Of a stretch of 64,000 nt of DNA, positions 12,230 to 23,327 are shown piece by piece. A program made the position numbers and the translations under genes. Every line of letters starts with the position of its first letter. Within the stretch, counting starts at the first letter, position 1. The stretch is from Daphnia carinata (lineage: Eukaryota > Arthropoda > Branchiopoda > Diplostraca > Daphniidae): assembly GCF_022539665.2 (NCBI RefSeq), contig NC_081338.1, positions 3,595,679 to 3,659,678 of the forward strand, in the 5' to 3' direction. Below the pieces are notes generated by a model. The model was not told the origin of the DNA. It did not search any database and worked only from the letters and a program-made list of their open reading frames with translations.

Positions 12230-13836
12230 TTAATTGGCCTGGAAAGGTAGGCGAACTGAATGTTTGAAGAACACGGTTTTCATCAGAGAAGCCAAGTACT
12301 GGACGGAAAATACCACAGGTAAAAGTTCATCAACAAAACTTTGATCAATTTCATTTGCCCGGTTCTCTTTTCGGAATGATTGGGGAGAATCCGCAATAAC
12401 CCACGCATGTTCTTTCATTTCTGCAAGTGTAATACGTTGGCTTGGGTCTTTGCAAAGCATGCGAGCTAGCAAGTCCTTGAGTAACGCAGATGTTGAATCT
12501 TGTACACCTGATGGAAAACATAATTCTCGGTTTCGAATCGATTCGTAAAGCGCCAATACGTTGGTGTCACTAAAAGGAAGAATGCCGTAGATGAGAACGT
12601 AAAGAGTGATGCCCATAGCCCAAATGTCTGCCGCTTTGCCATAGAATTGGCCAGCCAATTGTTCCGGAGCAACAAAAGCTGGTGTTCCGACAGTGTTGTC
12701 TAATAGCACGTCCTCTGATCCATCAAATTCGGCACACACACCAAAGTCAGCAATACGTAATCTACCATCACGACCAAGAAGCAAATTAGCGGGCTTAATA
12801 TCGCGGTGGACGATGTGATTACGATGAACTGAATACAAAAGAAAAATAGTTCATTTAGCAGGATATCATTTTTTAATATGTGAAATAAACATTTCTTACG
12901 ATATTGGATTCCTAACAGTAAATCATTAAAGTATTTTCTGGCTTGGGTCTCTTCCATTCGGTTTCCATTCGGGACGTCCGCTACGGGCCCCAGTTCCAGT
13001 AATTCGAACACTGTTAGTAACAAGTAATATTATCGTTTAAAAAATTTAAATGATTTGTATTTATCATACCCAAGTAAAGACTATCTTGTGCTGGATCGTC
13101 TAGCACTTCTACCAGTTTAACAATGTTAGGATGGTCCACTTTTTGGAGAACGGCTATTTCTCGACGGAGGCGATCAAGCGGATGCGAAATTGTTCCCGAA
13201 CTTCTCCCAAACTTATTTCTCTGTGGAGCTAAGCGGCCGAAAAATCCTCCCTTTTGTAACAGTTTTTTCCTCGACACGATCTTCATGGCCTATTTGAAAG
13301 GGAAATAGATTCGTTCGTTATACAACTCGAATAGCAAACTTACGTAATCAACGCTGCTTAGCGTATCGTGAGCCAGTTGAACGGTTCCATACGATCCCTT
13401 TTCATTTGAAAATTCAAAGTTTAGTTATGCAATAGAAATAATAAGATAACGTCAATTTATACCTGACCGATGCATTGCTTCAATAAGTACTGATTGATTT
13501 GAGTATACTGACAGCTATTATCCACTTTAACGTGTTGATCTTGTTTGGGAGGAAGTCGACCATTGCCATTTGAATTCACAAATGAACAAAGCAAATTAGA
13601 AGACCCGACACGTCTGAAATCAGGCGTTTGGTCGACCTTGTCTACAACACTTCCATTGGACGTTCCATGGCCGGCTATTAGGTTGTTACCAAGCAAAAAT
13701 GATTAGCAATGGCTACTGCAGTTAAAACACAAGCCAATCTTAGAAAACATTTACCTGGTTGAACGTTGGATAGCTTCAGCAGAGAGAACTTGATCAGACC
13801 GACAATCACCAATGCAAAAATGAATAAAACTAACAT
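12230..13836 (-). CDS. CAMKK: Calcium/calmodulin-dependent protein kinase kinase (CaMKK)-like
   Basis: Ser/Thr kinase that in other animals phosphorylates the activation loops of CaMKI/IV and AMPK. Six frame-consistent exons: 13755-13836, 13463-13674, 13344-13397, 13070-13289, 12900-13010 and 12230-12828, about 425 residues. Visible: Gly loop IGQGSYGTV, ATP lysine in AMK, the Arg/Pro-type insert after it (GRLAPQRNKFGR) typical of CaMKK, KLVEVLDDP, catalytic HRDIKPANLL, DFGVCAEF, activation segment TVGTPAFVAPEQL, and a C-terminal LASLMKTVFFKHSVRLPF matching the autoinhibitory/calmodulin region. The first exon is predicted from an ATG at 13836 and codes a hydrophobic stretch (MLVLFIFALVIVGLIK), unusual for CaMKK. 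The kinase identity is firm; the first exon is less sure. Confidence 0.87.
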
Positions 13837-15293
13837 AGCAAAATAGTTTCAAGTCCCAAGCAATCACAATTGCGTCACGCGTTGGTTTCCTGTGCACTAG
13901 AAACGTCAAGGATGCACTTGATCACTGAAGTAAAATCTTACTGGTCCATCTGGTTTTATTAGTTCCAAATTCCCCGCACACGCCCTGCAGGAAAGATTCA
14001 ATAAGGATGAGGCAAAAAGAAAGAAATGAGCTCGGGGGTTTTAAATCATCACAATTACGATAGCTTAAAATAAGTAAAGAAAATAGTACAGCAACTTACA
14101 GGTTCTCCTATAGTCAAAGTCTGTGATGTCTGTGATCAGTTTAACAAGTCTGAAAAGAGAATGCATTTCTTATTTCTTGTATTTTATTCCGGTTTCCTTA
14201 CACGCCCAAGATATCGACAATCTCTAAAAGAACCAGACTTATATTTGTTTTTGGTTTTTTTAAATAATATACCTGATCTGTGTGTACCCCGAGGTGCAAA
14301 ATAATTCCAAGCGCGCAACAGCTGAAATCGGCAATGACCTTCGGTATAAAAACGTTAAAATGATTAAATTCAACTTTTAAAAAAGCCCTCGCTCTTTTTC
14401 CGGGATTGCGACGACAGCATTTTATCTTTGCTGTTAACTATCAGTGACGTGCTTATCGTGGCTGGGGATTTTTAGAGGTTAAACAATAAAACAAGGAAGT
14501 AATAAATTCCGTTACGTTTTGCAAAATCCGGCCTTCACGCACGGAACGTGACGCAGAACGTCAAGAACCATCTGTCTTTGAAGTAACTGGAATTATACGG
14601 ATACAAAAGTCCCAGCGTTCAGTAGCGGGATTGCCGTACTGCAGTAAGGCAACGTACAGCATAACGTCAGGACGTATGTGGTATCATTTCATCCTGGATA
14701 GGCTGCCCAATTTTAATGTCGTGTTTATCTCACGACTCTGATAGGAAAAGTTACGAGGAAACAGAAACCCACCACAAGACCACAATTTCATGACGAAGTA
14801 AACGTGTTTTTAATTACGTAATGATACTCACATCTACTCGCGCAGCAAAGCAGGGAAGCCATCCGGACAACTTGCGGATAGGTGCTTCACGTAAGATAAA
14901 AATGTTTGACACTATAACACAATTATAAGGTTAGCAACATTAATGATTAGAAGATCTTAGAAAATTCAAAATGATTTACCTTAGTTTCGCCGTAACATCA
15001 CCAGTGGACATAGCACGGTTACAGATCTTACATAATATGACAACCCGTAAGACTGCCACCAAGCACCATGCACATAATTTTAGATTTTACTTTAGTCACA
15101 CGTACAGAACTCTTCCGAATCACAATGCTAATGTTGCACCAACTAAGGCTCTGTCCGACTGGACATCGTAGATCAAAAACACATGCAATTGCTCAAACGT
15201 TACGTCTATTCACAACCATATCCATAAAACCATTAATGGAAAAGAATAAACTATAAACCATGTTTCGTGGCGACAGGAAATCAAAGTCTGGGA
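13837..15293. other. Intergenic spacer
   Basis: 5' flank of the kinase and 3' flank of the 15.3-kb gene. It may contain 5' UTR exons of the kinase. The open stretches near 14971-15256 show no recognisable protein. Confidence 0.5.
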
Positions 15294-16424
15294 TCAATAG
15301 AAAAGATTCCTATTGGCGTGGTATCCAGCGCCAATGTTGGAATATGAATTAGATCCTAATCCCATACCGTATCCTGCATTCATCATTCCACCGTACATGT
15401 TACCGTTTCCATAAGGTCCTCCGCCGTAGTTTCCACCATAAGATCCTCCACCGTAGTTTCCACTATAAGAAGATGCACCCATGCCGCCAGCAAGAGCTGA
15501 ATACGGAGTAACGCCGTAACTGTTCCCAAATCCACCGTAAGATCCAGCATTACCTCCATAGCTACCGACTCCGTAGTTTGCTCCAGTGTTGCCATAAGAT
15601 CCAATCGTGTTCATGTTACTGCCGTAGGAAGAGTAGGGATGAGTCGCTGGATAACCCTCATACGAAGAGCCCATATTGTTTCCGTAAGCAGGAGGAACAC
15701 CATAAGAAGATCCGGTTCCATATGCTGGGTTAGCCATACCACCGTAAGTTGGAAGCGGATTCACACCGTAAGAAGGGCCTGTGTTGCCATAAGGTCCCCC
15801 GTAGGACGCACCATACGTAGCAGGTGTAACGCCATAGCTTCCAGATCCGTAAGATGCGCCGTAAGGGCCAGCAGTCACCGAACCATAATTCGAACCCATG
15901 GTGTTCGACGAACCGTAGTTTACATTGCCGGAATAACCGAATCCGTAGTTGGGATAAGGCTTCGACGTAACACCAGAGTCATATCCGCTATAACTACCGG
16001 CAGGATATCCACCTGTCCCGTAAAAATTAACGAATTAAAACGCACAAGAGTCAGCCATTCTGAACACCAATTAAACTATACACAGACAATTGAATGTTAA
16101 ATATTTATACTAACCAATCATGCGGGGATTCAATTTATCTTCATTAGTTCCATCGTTGTTTACACTAGGATTTGCTTTGACGTTGTCAGAAACCGTTGCG
16201 TTGGCGTCCTTCGCACCTGTTGCCACGCTAGCCTCACCACACCTGTTGATTGTGATTAGCATCAGGGCAGCCACCTTAGACAAGAGCTCATATTTACAAT
16301 TGGAACATGTAACACTGTAAAACACATTAAATACTAGTAGCATAACATGAAATCGAAATAGGTTTAACTATTTACATACCAATGGAAGATGGAGATGAGA
16401 CCTAATGTTCATCTTGCAAGCCAT
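15294..16424 (-). CDS. Secreted Gly/Tyr/Ser-rich protein
   Basis: Three exons: 16380-16424, 16115-16274 and 15294-16012, giving about 307 residues. The first exon (MACKMNIRSHLHLPL) joins at phase 0 to VAALMLITINRCGEAS, together forming a signal peptide. A short acidic/Asn-rich spacer follows, then about 240 residues dominated by irregular GxYG and SYG units: GSYGG, NYGGG, PYGNG, SYGVTP. This composition recalls glycine-rich cuticular, silk or adhesive proteins and is disordered. Neighbours on both sides are other secreted Tyr-rich genes. The chosen acceptor (TCTAAG) is the one that keeps both frame and a hydrophobic core; a nearer AG would hit a stop. Function is unknown. Confidence 0.75.
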
Positions 16425-16463
16425 GGCGTAGGAATGAGTGCTCAGCAAAGGTAGTTCGCACCT

Positions 16464-16470
16464 TTTTATA
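16464..16470 (-). promoter_or_regulatory. TATA box of the 15.3-16.4 kb gene
   Basis: TATAAAAAGG on the minus strand, about 40 bp upstream of the predicted ATG at 16424. This implies a very short 5' leader. Confidence 0.6.
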
Positions 16471-16844
16471 CGATGCGTTTCGAGAGGTAGGGTACAAATA
16501 ATGCAGCCACGTGGTTTTCCATCCTCGACTCCTGATTTCCGTTTTGCTGCCCTACGGTTATGGCGATTGGAAAGGCCCAAAGTTTTTGGCTTAAACTCTG
16601 CATCGATGGTTGAGCTGATTACATAAGAAGAGTTCAATTACTTCATTCTTCCTTTTTACAAGAAGATGGGCGTGGATCAGCGGCGTTTGAATCACAATGA
16701 TAGAACTTTAACGTAAATTAAACAAAATGGCTATATCCAACGTGGACGGAAGATAAAAGGGTTGGGTGAGAAACTAGGAATTTCGAGGCACGATGCACGT
16801 GAATCCCTGCCTCTAAATTAGGGCTGCAGGTGGATCGATGTTGC

Positions 16845-16851
16845 TATAAAA
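16845..16851 (+). promoter_or_regulatory. TATA box of the 17.0-kb repeat gene, initiator TCAGTT at 16877-16882
   Basis: TATAAAAGG followed 32 bp later by TCAGTTGAG. Upstream, ATCCCTGCCT at 16803-16812 lies 42 bp before the TATA box, almost exactly as in the 9.8-kb paralog (41 bp). Confidence 0.7.
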
Positions 16852-16964
16852 GGAGAGTTTAGAAGGTTTCAATTCATCAGTTGAGCTTGCCACTTCAATT
16901 CAGTTGCAGCTCTTCTGAATTAAGTAAACTTTGTACAATTTCTAATACCTTATAGTCTGCAGGC

Positions 16965-18524
16965 ATGGGTGAGATATTAAATTTTCTGTGTGTTGTGCTA
17001 ATGTTGTTTATCCATGACTTGCCCATCGTTTGCCTTAAGATTCATGCTTAAGACAATAGATAGACGCAACGAGGGCATGGTCCACAATGAGTGTCTTGGT
17101 AAAAATAAGTGTTTTCATAACCAGTCTTAACTTTTGTGTATGTTGCAGTTATTAACGGCGTCACGATGCTATTGGTGGTTTCCTTAATGATGTTGGGATC
17201 GGCTTTGAGTGGACCTACGGCATCTTCCTACACTACCCCAACACCTTATACTACGCCGGCTTCTTATTACGCCTATACTGCCTACACCACGATGCCGCCC
17301 TACTATACCACGATGCCGCCCTACTACTCCACCATGCCGCCCTACTACACCACCATGGCGCCCTACTACACCACCATGGCGCCCTACTACACCACCATGG
17401 CGCCCTACTACACCACCATGGCGCCCTACTACACCACCATGGCGCCCTCTTACACTACCATGGTCGCCTATTATGCTACGATGGCTTCCGCTTACGCTAC
17501 AATGTCTCCCTCCTACGCTACAATGGCACCCTCCTACGCTACAATGGCACCCTCCTACGCTACAATGGCACCCAGCTACGGCACAATGGCACCCAGCTAC
17601 GCCACAATGACACCCAGCTACGCCACAATGACACCCAGCTACGGCACAATGGCACCCAGCTACGGCACAATGACACCCAGCTACGGCACAATGACACCCA
17701 GCTACGCCACAATGGCTCCCAGCTACGCTACTATGGCACCTCCCTACGCCACAATGGCACCCCCCTACGCCACAATGGCACCCGCTTACGCCACAATGGC
17801 ACCCGCTTACGCCACAATGGCACCCGCTTACGCCACAATGGCACCCAGCTACGCCACAATGGCCCCGGCCTATGCTACCATGGCCCCCTCTTACGCCACA
17901 ATGGCACCCGCCTATGTTACAATGGCCCCAAGCTATGCCACCATGGCCCCAGCCTACGCCACCATGGCCCCAGCCTACGCCACCATGGCCCCAGCCTACG
18001 CCACCATGGCCCCAGCCTACGCCACCATGGCCCCAGCCTACGCCACCATGGCCCCAGCCTACGCCACCATGGCCCCAGCCTACGCCACCATGGCCCCAGC
18101 CTACGCCACCATGGCCCCAGCCTACGCCACCATGGCCCCAGCCTACGCCACCATGGCCCCAGCCTACGCCACCATGGCCCCAGCCTACGCCACCATGGCC
18201 CCAGCCTACGCCACCATGGCCCCAGCCTACGCCACCATGGCCCCAGCCTACGCCACCATGGCCCCAGCCTACGCCACCATGGCCCCAGCCTACGCCACCA
18301 TGGCCCCAGCCTACGCCACCATGGCCCCAGCCTACGCCACAATGGCCCCAGCCTACGCCACAATGGCCCCAGCCTACGCCACAATGGCCCCAGCCTACGC
18401 CACAATGGCCCCCCCATACGCCACGATGGCTCCCTACTACACAGCAACCGAGTCCTACTACACTACGATGGCAAGCTACTACATGACAACGCCCAGGTAC
18501 TACAGAGATACTTCATCGTACTAG
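16965..18524 (+). CDS. Secreted (A/P)PxYATM heptad-repeat protein
   Basis: Two exons, 16965-16968 (ATG plus G) and 17149-18524, giving 459 residues. The joined start MVINGVTMLLVVSLMMLG is a signal peptide. From about residue 45 almost the whole mature chain is a strict seven-residue repeat: early units PPYYTTM and APYYTTM, middle units APSYATM and TPSYGTM, and a core of 22 consecutive APAYATM units (17946-18407), then a short Tyr-rich end (ESYYTTMASYY, RYYRDTSSY). One Tyr and one Met occur per heptad and there are no Cys and few charges. A repeated Pro-Tyr pattern is reminiscent of DOPA-crosslinked foot proteins and of insect cuticle or silk proteins, but no homology can be claimed. It is paralogous to the 9.8-kb gene by exon structure and promoter. 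Confidence 0.82.
17286..18427 (+). repeat. Coding 21-bp tandem repeat array (heptad)
   Basis: About 54 in-frame 21-bp units. They grade from TAC-ACC-ACC-ATG types at the left through AGCTACGCC-ACA-ATG types to a right-hand core of 22 units (17946-18407). Within the core most units are identical at the DNA level; the last few differ only by ACC to ACA before ATG. Because 21 is divisible by three and the unit lacks stops, other frames and the opposite strand also stay open here. Confidence 0.95.
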
Positions 18525-19112
18525 TCAACTTACTACATCAACAAGTTTTCTGTATACATGCGTTATTTTCTTACCTCGTTTTGTCCATTAAATGTACGTT
18601 TGTTAAATATTACTTTCTGTTGCTACAAATATCCCCTGCAATACAACGTTATCTATTATTTCGTTGATCACAAAATTTTAGAATTAAATTCTATTACTTA
18701 ACTAAAGAAACGCGTTCCAATTAGTTCGATGTGTAAGGTTTTTTGGGGAAAGTTCTTTTAACCATTCTCTTTCAATAGATCTCAGTTATTGCCTTTATCT
18801 AGTTTGACTACGATCGTCATGAAGCAACACAGCTCATGAACCGAATTCTGGACTGAAGCAACACTTTGCTTCCGTGTCCTAAACTCCAATAACTGCATAT
18901 TACAAAGTTTAAGAGCTATTCTCATTTGAAATCTTCAAACAATTTGTTTAATTCTTAATACCTAAGTTATTAGGGAAATATTTTTGTTTTCAACGTTTGT
19001 ATTTCTAGCAAGTTGCACATTTCCAGAAAGAGCCCATTTTTTAGTGTTCCACTGTTCAGCAAAGACTTTGCTAGATGCAGCATTTAGAAATAAGCCTTCC
19101 CGTGAAAACTGA
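18525..19112. other. 3' flanks of two converging genes
   Basis: An ATTAAA polyadenylation-like signal lies near 18590, about 65 bp after the stop of the repeat gene. Otherwise the stretch is A/T-rich and without coding signal. Confidence 0.5.
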
Positions 19113-19467
19113 TCAGCCTGCGAACACACCAACTCCATAGCTTGGATAGGGGCGGTAAGGATATCTAACAAAAAAACAAATCAAAATTATCCACAAGTTG
19201 AATCGTTTGATTACAACAATGAACTTACCCATAAGCGGTAGGAATATAACCTGGAGAATAGCTAGGGTAGTAAGGTGCTGGGTAAGCGGGATAAACAGAG
19301 GGCAAGGCACCAGCGTAAATGCCGATGTTTCTCTCATACAAGCCATGATGCGAGGCTGACGCTTCCATGTCTGCTTCGACATTGGAAGGAGCGGATTCAA
19401 TGGGAGACGGCATAATGCCAGCGGTAGCAGCAGCGATGCAGAACATAAGGATGGCTAGTTTCATCAT
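19113..19467 (-). CDS. Small secreted Tyr/Pro-rich protein
   Basis: Coding exons 19229-19467 and 19113-19164 give 96 residues. A 5' UTR exon ends at a CTTTCA/GTAAGT donor near 19556, with the coding exon preceded by an AG acceptor just upstream of the tandem ATGATG. The signal peptide is MMKLAILMFCIAAATAG. The mature part has a His/Asp/Glu spacer, then Tyr-Pro repeats (VYPAYPAPYYPSYSPGY, PYRPYPSYG) ending VGVFAG. It fits the cluster of secreted Tyr-rich genes at 7-19 kb, and its Tyr-Pro pattern is like that of the two heptad proteins, though without a fixed period. Function is unknown. Confidence 0.8.
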
Positions 19468-19636
19468 TTTCTATAAAATAAATATTCACGATTCTTAATC
19501 AAATGACAAATCAAAATTCTTTACTGAAACTTAGCTGAAAGAAAACAATACTTACTGAAAGTTGTGAGCGTGTTGAGAGTTGTAACTGGAAGGCGGTCAA
19601 AGCAGATGTGGTGAATGCTCATGGTAGATGCCCACC

Positions 19637-19643
19637 TTTTATA
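19637..19643 (-). promoter_or_regulatory. TATA box of the 19.1-19.5 kb gene
   Basis: TATAAAAGG on the minus strand, upstream of the non-coding first exon of the small Tyr/Pro-rich gene. Confidence 0.6.
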
Positions 19644-19972
19644 CTCAACGAATCCCTCTCTGCGACACGATGAACCAACTTTCTCTCCGAACCCGGAAGA
19701 ATCCGCAATTACACGAGTAGGCCTATGCTTGTGGGGTTACGGAAGAAAAATTGGCACATCGACCTTTACGGGTTCATCGCCCCGTTACATTTGAAAAAGA
19801 AAAACACTGAATTTACGTTACTGACCTGGACTATTTGGAGCTATCCAAGCAGTTGTGGGCCTCTGCAACGTCCTTGTCAAAATGAAAAATGTTGCTTAAA
19901 ACCGACAGGTAGAAAAGGTGAGCTACGTAACAGCAGGTAGGCCTGGTATAAAGAGAAAATTAGTGATCCTCC

Positions 19973-20482
19973 TCAAGCAAAGTTTCTGTTGGAGGGGTCA
20001 GTTTTGTCATTGCTGAAGGTCAAAGGCTTTCTTCTACATGCCGACAAAGATAACGGAAGTCCAAAACGAATCACTTTTCGATCTGCTTTGTCTTTTTGTG
20101 AAATAGTGGCGTAATATTTAATTTAATTTACGAGAATATAGCTTCCTTTAAAAATCAAAGTTCTATGTTGAATCTTTTACATCTATATAAAACCTTACCT
20201 CTGTCAAAATGAGCTAAAAGATGTTTCCTTTTCCCTTCAGAATTCTCCTTTAACAAGTCGCCCTCTTCGTTAAGCCTGTTCCTGTGAAGGGATTAAACAG
20301 TTTTCAACTTCGCCATAATAAAATATTACCACACTGACTTACTGTTGAAAGCAATTGTCTATCGAAGAACTTTCGTCAATGTCCATTCGGTTCCAGATGT
20401 AATTCTGTCTTCCGTCAATGGATACGAGGAATTCTTGGTACTCCATGTGGGGGTCCAAGTACGTTACATTGATAGAATCCAT
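19973..20482 (-). CDS. Small hypothetical protein (three exons)
   Basis: I do not recognise a family. Exon 1 (20343-20482) starts ATG at 20482 and reads MDSINVTYLDPHMEYQEFLV, continuing to an acidic/Ser stretch. Exon 2 (20199-20281) joins in phase 2 and is charged (NRLNEEGDLLKENSEGKRK). Exon 3 (19973-20082) joins in phase 1 and is basic, ending SNRNFA and a TGA. The total is about 110 residues, soluble, with no signal peptide. Frame continuity over two junctions with good GT/AG sites supports exons 1 and 2. Exon 3 is weaker, because a nearer acceptor at about 19939 would give a short alternative tail. Confidence 0.5.
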
Positions 20483-20987
20483 TTTGCACTAGGTGCCGAA
20501 CAATATGACAGACGAGAGTGATCGGCACGTCATGTGCAAATAGATGCAACCAGCTTCCGAGGAACCATCTAGAAACGTTTCACTTGACTACCTTTAAAAA
20601 GGAATAATTAGAGCTACAGACCACGGGAGCTTATTCACATTGTGGGAAATAATGGGCGTACTGTTGTGTTATACTTATCTGTTTTTATACGATTTTCGAC
20701 TGTATTCTTGATTAACAAGGAAAAGGCATGTAGCCTGTACTTTACTTCCTTTTCAGTAGAGAATTCTAAACAATAGAGCAACAAAATGAAAGTGACATTT
20801 CTTTCTCGATTAAATTAATGGTTATCCACACAAATGTTCCAATACGGTTGGGACAAGGTCGATTATTCCTAATTAAGGCGAAGTTAAATTCCGAAACACT
20901 TAATAACATTAACGCAACTTTGAGACAAAGTTTCTGTGAACGAAGAATCAACAAAAAACCAAAAGGTAGAAGAACGGAGAACAATTC

Positions 20988-22660
20988 TTAATACACAATG
21001 GGAACAAAACGTCGCTTTTTCGTACCGTCTCCATTAGCAGGTTGTGCTACCTGCTCGTTTTTGTCATAGTTAACAACGTCCATATCGTCTGATGAAGGCT
21101 TTCCTTTTGGTAGTTTCAGGTCAAGTGCTTCTATGGCTAATTGAGCAGCTTCTAAGTTGCCTTCTGCGTATTCGTAACTGGGGACAAGGTTCTGACAGAC
21201 AAGCGAGGAATAAATTTGAAAGATTGCGTATAGATACTTAATTAATTTAATTAATGATTTCTTACCCATTTGATATCAAGAAGGCGCGAAAAGTAGTCTA
21301 GCTCACGGATGAGAACTCTGTTCTTGACATGATGACCGCGCAATGTCATCCAGTCGTTTTGTTCCCATTTCAAAATGAAGTATAACATGAAACGGATTAT
21401 GTTCTCGTAATCTGTGTTAATTTGCAACTTGGTGATCCCATGAGATCCAGCAACACGGATGGCTTCTATCACCGCAGCAAATCGAGCTGCCTCCTGGGTT
21501 CGGCGGCCACGATGAAGACACTCGCTGACATTTCTAAAGTTTCCGGAACGAGACTGTAAAATTAGTAAAAGTAAAGGTATTTTAAGCTACAGCATCTTAC
21601 GATGGATGATTTGGTCCGAACCAGACTCCAATCGATGCTTTTCCATGAAAAGGAACTCGACATTCTCCTTGCGTGTAAACTTGCACGTACCCTTCATTAT
21701 CAACGTAGAAAATTTGCCCATCAAAGTTCTCCATTTTCAATTCTTGTACGGGCACAACAGGTAACATCGGTAAAGGGAAGTCAAACCGCCATGTTGGAGA
21801 GTCTAACTCATTTTCGTCAAGGTCGTTTATATTTAAACCAAGAGCTTCAATATCAAACCAATCTGCTCCATCATCATCTTCTTCTTCATGGCCATTTCCA
21901 ATGTACGCAGAGTCATGGTCGTAAACGGTGTTGCTATCGTTCAGCGAAGAGCGTGCATCGTTACAAAAATCCCTTAAATACAGAGTTTTAGCTGTTTTAG
22001 AAACAACACAAGCTGACAGTTTGTTGTTATTTCCTTCTAAGCCAGGACTAGCTTATTCTACAATCAGACATCTCAATATAGCCAAGACACTTACTGAAGA
22101 GACTGAACAGAAAAACCAGCTGCAGAGGAGCTCCTGCTTCTAGGAAAGCAACCATCATTGACTGTAATCAAATCAGCTACATTATACTGAGACTGTGCAT
22201 CTGAGCTGCTTAAAAAAACACAAAAAAAAAACACAATAATATTTAGTATTTTATAGACAACCTAAGTTCTACTTCATAGAGGACATTAAAAATATTTATG
22301 GAAGCGCAATTGCACATTGCATGATTCCAACAAAGAGATTAACAACATAACAAGAGAATCCTTACGAAATAGATGAAGCATAAACGCTTTCAACGATAGA
22401 ATTCCTACTTCTATTGCAGAACTCTTGCAATTCAGCAAATGATGGCTCAGGAGTGTAATGGTTGGCAGTGGATGGCTCACAATAGACATCCATAGATGTA
22501 CTGCAGGCAATTTTCTAATCACCAACATTTTGTTTACAAACAAAAAAGTCAAATGTTACCTGCAGTTTGATGAGGGATAGTAGGCATAATCCTCTACTGG
22601 AGGTGGGTAAGTATAATGCTCTTGTGCATGTAAAAACGGCATGAAAGGCCTGTACGACAT
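20988..22660 (-). CDS. RNase H1-like protein with degenerate active site
   Basis: Six frame-consistent exons: 22560-22660, 22366-22500, 22095-22205, 21601-21972, 21266-21533 and 20988-21191, giving about 396 residues. The first half is Tyr/Ser/Pro-rich and acidic with no known domain. The second half aligns to RNase H1 (YVQVYTQGE, IGVWFGPNHPSNVSE, KLQINTDYEN, KWEQNDW, DIKWNLVPSYEYAEGNLEAAQLA). RNase H1 cleaves RNA in RNA/DNA hybrids with an Asp-Glu-Asp-Asp set. Here the first Asp is Gln (YTQG), the Glu is Arg (AARFAA), the last Asp is Ala (LEAAQLA), and only the third (NTD) remains. It is therefore predicted to be catalytically dead. It is the tandem paralog of the 23.3-24.8 kb gene. Confidence 0.82.
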
Positions 22661-23327
22661 CGTTGAAATTTCCCACGTGCTCAACCTTAATATCGTCGGT
22701 AAATAGCTTTCACTAGCTTGGTTTTCTTCAAGTTACTTGCCTTACCAACTAACAACAAGCGGTGGAACCTTCACGGTGACTTAATGAGGTTTTAATAAGA
22801 TTTTGCATTGGCCTGCTCCTAAGCCTAACCCTTTAATCACTATACTATTTGGCAAACGTTGCAACGACTTAGTATGCACTGCTGCCAACTAGCGAACAAA
22901 CATGGAAATAACATTTAATGCCAAAAATCTGTTTTTATAAGTTTTGTGATCCAAGCATAAAATAAGGACAATCCATTTCCAGTTATAACTGGTACAATAA
23001 ATGTATACATATTTGTAGTAAAAACGTTGTCGTAGTTGCATATATTTTCACATCTGATTTGAAACATGAAAGGCGAAAGAAAACTGTACGTGAGCTTGAA
23101 CAGTCTACTAAAGTATAAATTGAATACATAAACAAAAAGATGTTTGACTGCAATGTAAATAAAACTGAACGGAAGAACAAGTTCAAATCATGAAAACAGG
23201 TATTTTTTTTTTTTTTGCAGAACGTTGTAGTTTAATTTAATTAGAAGAAAAACAAGTTAAGCGCAACCTGCTCTTGCCAAGTTTAAAGACTGACTCTAAC
23301 ACTGTGCTGAAAATACGAAATCACTTT
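22661..23327. other. Spacer between the two RNase H-like genes
   Basis: 5' flank of the inactive copy and 3' flank of the active-type copy. It includes a T-tract near 23201-23216. I see no gene. Confidence 0.5.

Noticed and set aside
15639-16100. Plus-strand open frame rich in Arg/Ser/Ile
   Set aside because: Antisense shadow of the Gly/Tyr-rich gene; composition follows from its codons.
17917-18447. Long antisense open frame (WRRLGPW repeats) over the repeat array
   Set aside because: Stop-free only because the 21-bp unit repeats in frame. There is no promoter or splice evidence on that strand.
17872-18486. Long overlapping open frame on the plus strand (PPWPQPT repeats) within the repeat array
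   Set aside because: It is the second frame of the 21-bp repeat, whose unit has no stop in that frame. It has no signal peptide or start context, so it is a shadow.
21534-21553. Alternative acceptor (TTTACAG) for exon 5 of the inactive RNase H copy
   Set aside because: It shifts the frame relative to exon 4. The TTTAG acceptor at 21534 restores frame and aligns NHPSNVSE with NHKLNVSQ of the paralog.
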